A DNA stretch of 7,595 nucleotides from Christensenella sp. UBA3798 (GTDB lineage: Bacteria; Bacillota; Clostridia; Christensenellales; CAG-1252), in contig DFEQ01000093.1 in the NCBI GenBank assembly GCA_002368735.1, positions 1-7,595 of the forward strand, read 5' to 3'. The notes below the pieces were generated by a model. The model saw only the letters and a list, made by a program, of their open reading frames with translations, was not told the DNA's origin and made no database searches. Below, piece after piece: positions 6,190-7,595 of this stretch. A program made the translations under genes and the position numbers. Numbering within the stretch: the stretch's first letter is position 1; every line of letters starts with the position of its first letter.

Positions 6190-7595
6190 TAGTCCTCCGC
6201 AGGGGCGTCGGAGGGCGCTTCGGGAAGGGCGGGAGCCGCCTCTTCTTTCTTCTCGGGGTGCAGGATAGACTCCACGCTCGCACCCTCGAAGAGAGCCTCC
6301 ACCTCGTCCTTGAAGATGGTCTCCTTTTCGTAGAGGAGGCGTACCATCTTCTCCATCACGTCACGGTGCTTGGACAGAATATCCAAGGCGCGCGCGTACT
6401 CCTCGTCGATGATTTTCTTGATCTCGCCGTCCACGACGCCCGACATATTCTCGCTGACGTCGCTGTGCTGCCCGTACGTCTTGCCGATAAACACTTCGTG
6501 GTCGCTGCCGAGATACATATTGCCGATGACGTCGCTCATACCCCACTCGGTGACCATGGAGCGAGCGATGGAAGAGGCGCGCTGGATGTCGTTGGAGGCG
6601 CCCGTGGAGATATCCTGAATGACGATCTGCTCCGCAGCCCTGCCGCCCAGCATCATACAGATATTGTCGAGAAGTTTATTCTTGGTGACGTGGCTGTCAT
6701 CCGAATCGGGACGGGTCAAGGTGTAGCCCGCCGCCATGCCGCGCGGGATGATGGAGACTTCCTGGACCTCGTCGCAGTTCTCCAGCACCTTGGCGATGAT
6801 GGCGTGACCGCTCTCGTGATAGGCGGTGATGCGCTTATCGGTCTCTGTGACCACGCGGCTCTTCTTCTGCGGGCCCATGATGACCTTATTGATGCCTTCG
6901 AGGATATCCTCCATGAGGATCACGCGGCGGTTCGCCCTCGCCGCAAGGATAGCCGCCTCGTTGAGTAGATTGGCGATATCCGCGCCGGTAAAGCCTATCG
7001 TGAGGCGGGCGACCGTCTTGAAATCGATGTCGCCCGATAAAGGCTTATTGCGCGAATGCACGCGGAGGATCTCCTCCCTGCCCTTGACGTCGGGCGCGTT
7101 GACGTATATCTGACGGTCGAACCTGCCCGGACGGAGCAGCGCGGGGTCCAGGATGTCCGCGCGGTTGGTAGCCGCCATCACGATGACGCCGTCGTTCGCC
7201 TCAAAGCCGTCCATCTGCACGAGGAGCTGGTTGAGGGTCTGCTCCCTTTCGTCGTGGCCGCCGCCGAGACCTGCGCCGCGCTGACGACCCACCGCGTCTA
7301 TCTCATCGATAAAGACGATGCAGGGCATATTCTTTTTGGCTTGGATAAATAGGTCGCGCACGCGGGACGCGCCCACGCCTACGAACATCTCCACGAAATC
7401 GCTGCCGCTGATCGAGAAGAAAGGCACCTTCGCCTCACCCGCGACCGCCTTGGCAAAGAGGGTCTTACCCGTGCCCGGAGGCCCGACCAAAAGCACGCCC
7501 TTGGGGATCTTCGCCCCCACGTCGGTGAACTTCTGCGGATCCTTCAAAAACTCCACGATCTCCTTGAGCTCTTCCTTCTCCTCCTCCGCGCCCGC
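6189..7595 (-). CDS. ftsH: ATP-dependent zinc metalloprotease FtsH (N-terminus beyond the window)
   Basis: 468 residues are visible; the frame is open to the edge, beginning AGAEEEKEELKEIVEFL. That is the conserved entry to the AAA+ module, so the two membrane helices and the extracytoplasmic domain lie outside. Residues counted from the edge: Walker A GPPGTGKT 38-45, pore loop MFVGVG 70-75, Walker B IVFIDE 93-98, second region of homology with arginines 155 and 158, zinc site HESGH 260-264, and the third zinc ligand Asp336 in STGASND. All key residues are present, so an active enzyme is expected. FtsH is a membrane-bound hexamer that extracts and degrades misfolded membrane proteins and short-lived regulators, with its protease facing the cytoplasm. 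The last 20 or so residues are a variable Glu/Ala/Pro-rich tail. Stop is TAA. Confidence 0.98.
   Translation of the reverse strand, partial: AGAEEEKEELKEIVEFLKDPQKFTDVGAKIPKGVLLVGPPGTGKTLFAKAVAGEAKVPFFSISGSDFVEMFVGVGASRVRDLFIQAKKNMPCIVFIDEIDAVGRQRGAGLGGGHDEREQTLNQLLVQMDGFEANDGVIVMAATNRADILDPALLRPGRFDRQIYVNAPDVKGREEILRVHSRNKPLSGDIDFKTVARLTIGFTGADIANLLNEAAILAARANRRVILMEDILEGINKVIMGPQKKSRVVTETDKRITAYHESGHAIIAKVLENCDEVQEVSIIPRGMAAGYTLTRPDSDDSHVTKNKLLDNICMMLGGRAAEQIVIQDISTGASNDIQRASSIARSMVTEWGMSDVIGNMYLGSDHEVFIGKTYGQHSDVSENMSGVVDGEIKKIIDEEYARALDILSKHRDVMEKMVRLLYEKETIFKDEVEALFEGASVESILHPEKKEEAAPALPEAPSDAPAED

Noticed and set aside
6258..6968. 236-codon plus-strand open frame
   Set aside because: It is antisense to the protease half of ftsH, which is unambiguously coding on the minus strand.

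Overview
The window looks like chromosomal DNA of an uncultured anaerobic Clostridia-type Firmicute, possibly Christensenellales-like. This rests on the FtsH sequence type, Shine-Dalgarno sites of the AGGA kind, a lipobox lipoprotein and multi-domain bacterial Ig-like (Big_3 type) surface proteins. The placement is an inference from sequence style, not from a marker search. All convincing genes lie on the minus strand, so they read from the right edge to the left.

Right end (7595 to 6189): the C-terminal three quarters of the membrane AAA+ zinc protease FtsH, running off the edge. After an 87-bp spacer with repeated AAAGTCCCTA elements and a good hairpin comes a 135-residue membrane protein (6101 to 5694). 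It resembles a family of small membrane proteins that normally carry an HExGH metal-binding motif, but here that motif is lost.

Centre (5584 to 597): a self-contained two-gene operon. It starts at a full-consensus promoter (TTGACA, 18 nt, TATAAT) whose expected transcription start falls on or next to the first usable ATG, implying a leaderless mRNA. The first gene encodes a lipoprotein of about 873 residues with ten tandem Ig-like domains. The second, 29 bp further on and with its own Shine-Dalgarno site, encodes a 749-residue protein with a basic aromatic cytoplasmic segment, one membrane anchor and about eight domains of the same family. An intrinsic terminator follows 22 bp after the second stop codon. 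The two proteins look like paralogues that put similar rod-like ectodomains on the cell surface through different anchors. Both carry a peculiar YGYGYR motif in some domains. Their ligand is unknown.

Left end (596 to 1): about 490 bp of AT-rich DNA without a gene I can support. At the far edge a strong plus-strand hairpin with a T-run directly follows a stop codon, which suggests that a convergent plus-strand gene ends at base 63. No CRISPR array, insertion sequence, tRNA or rRNA was seen.
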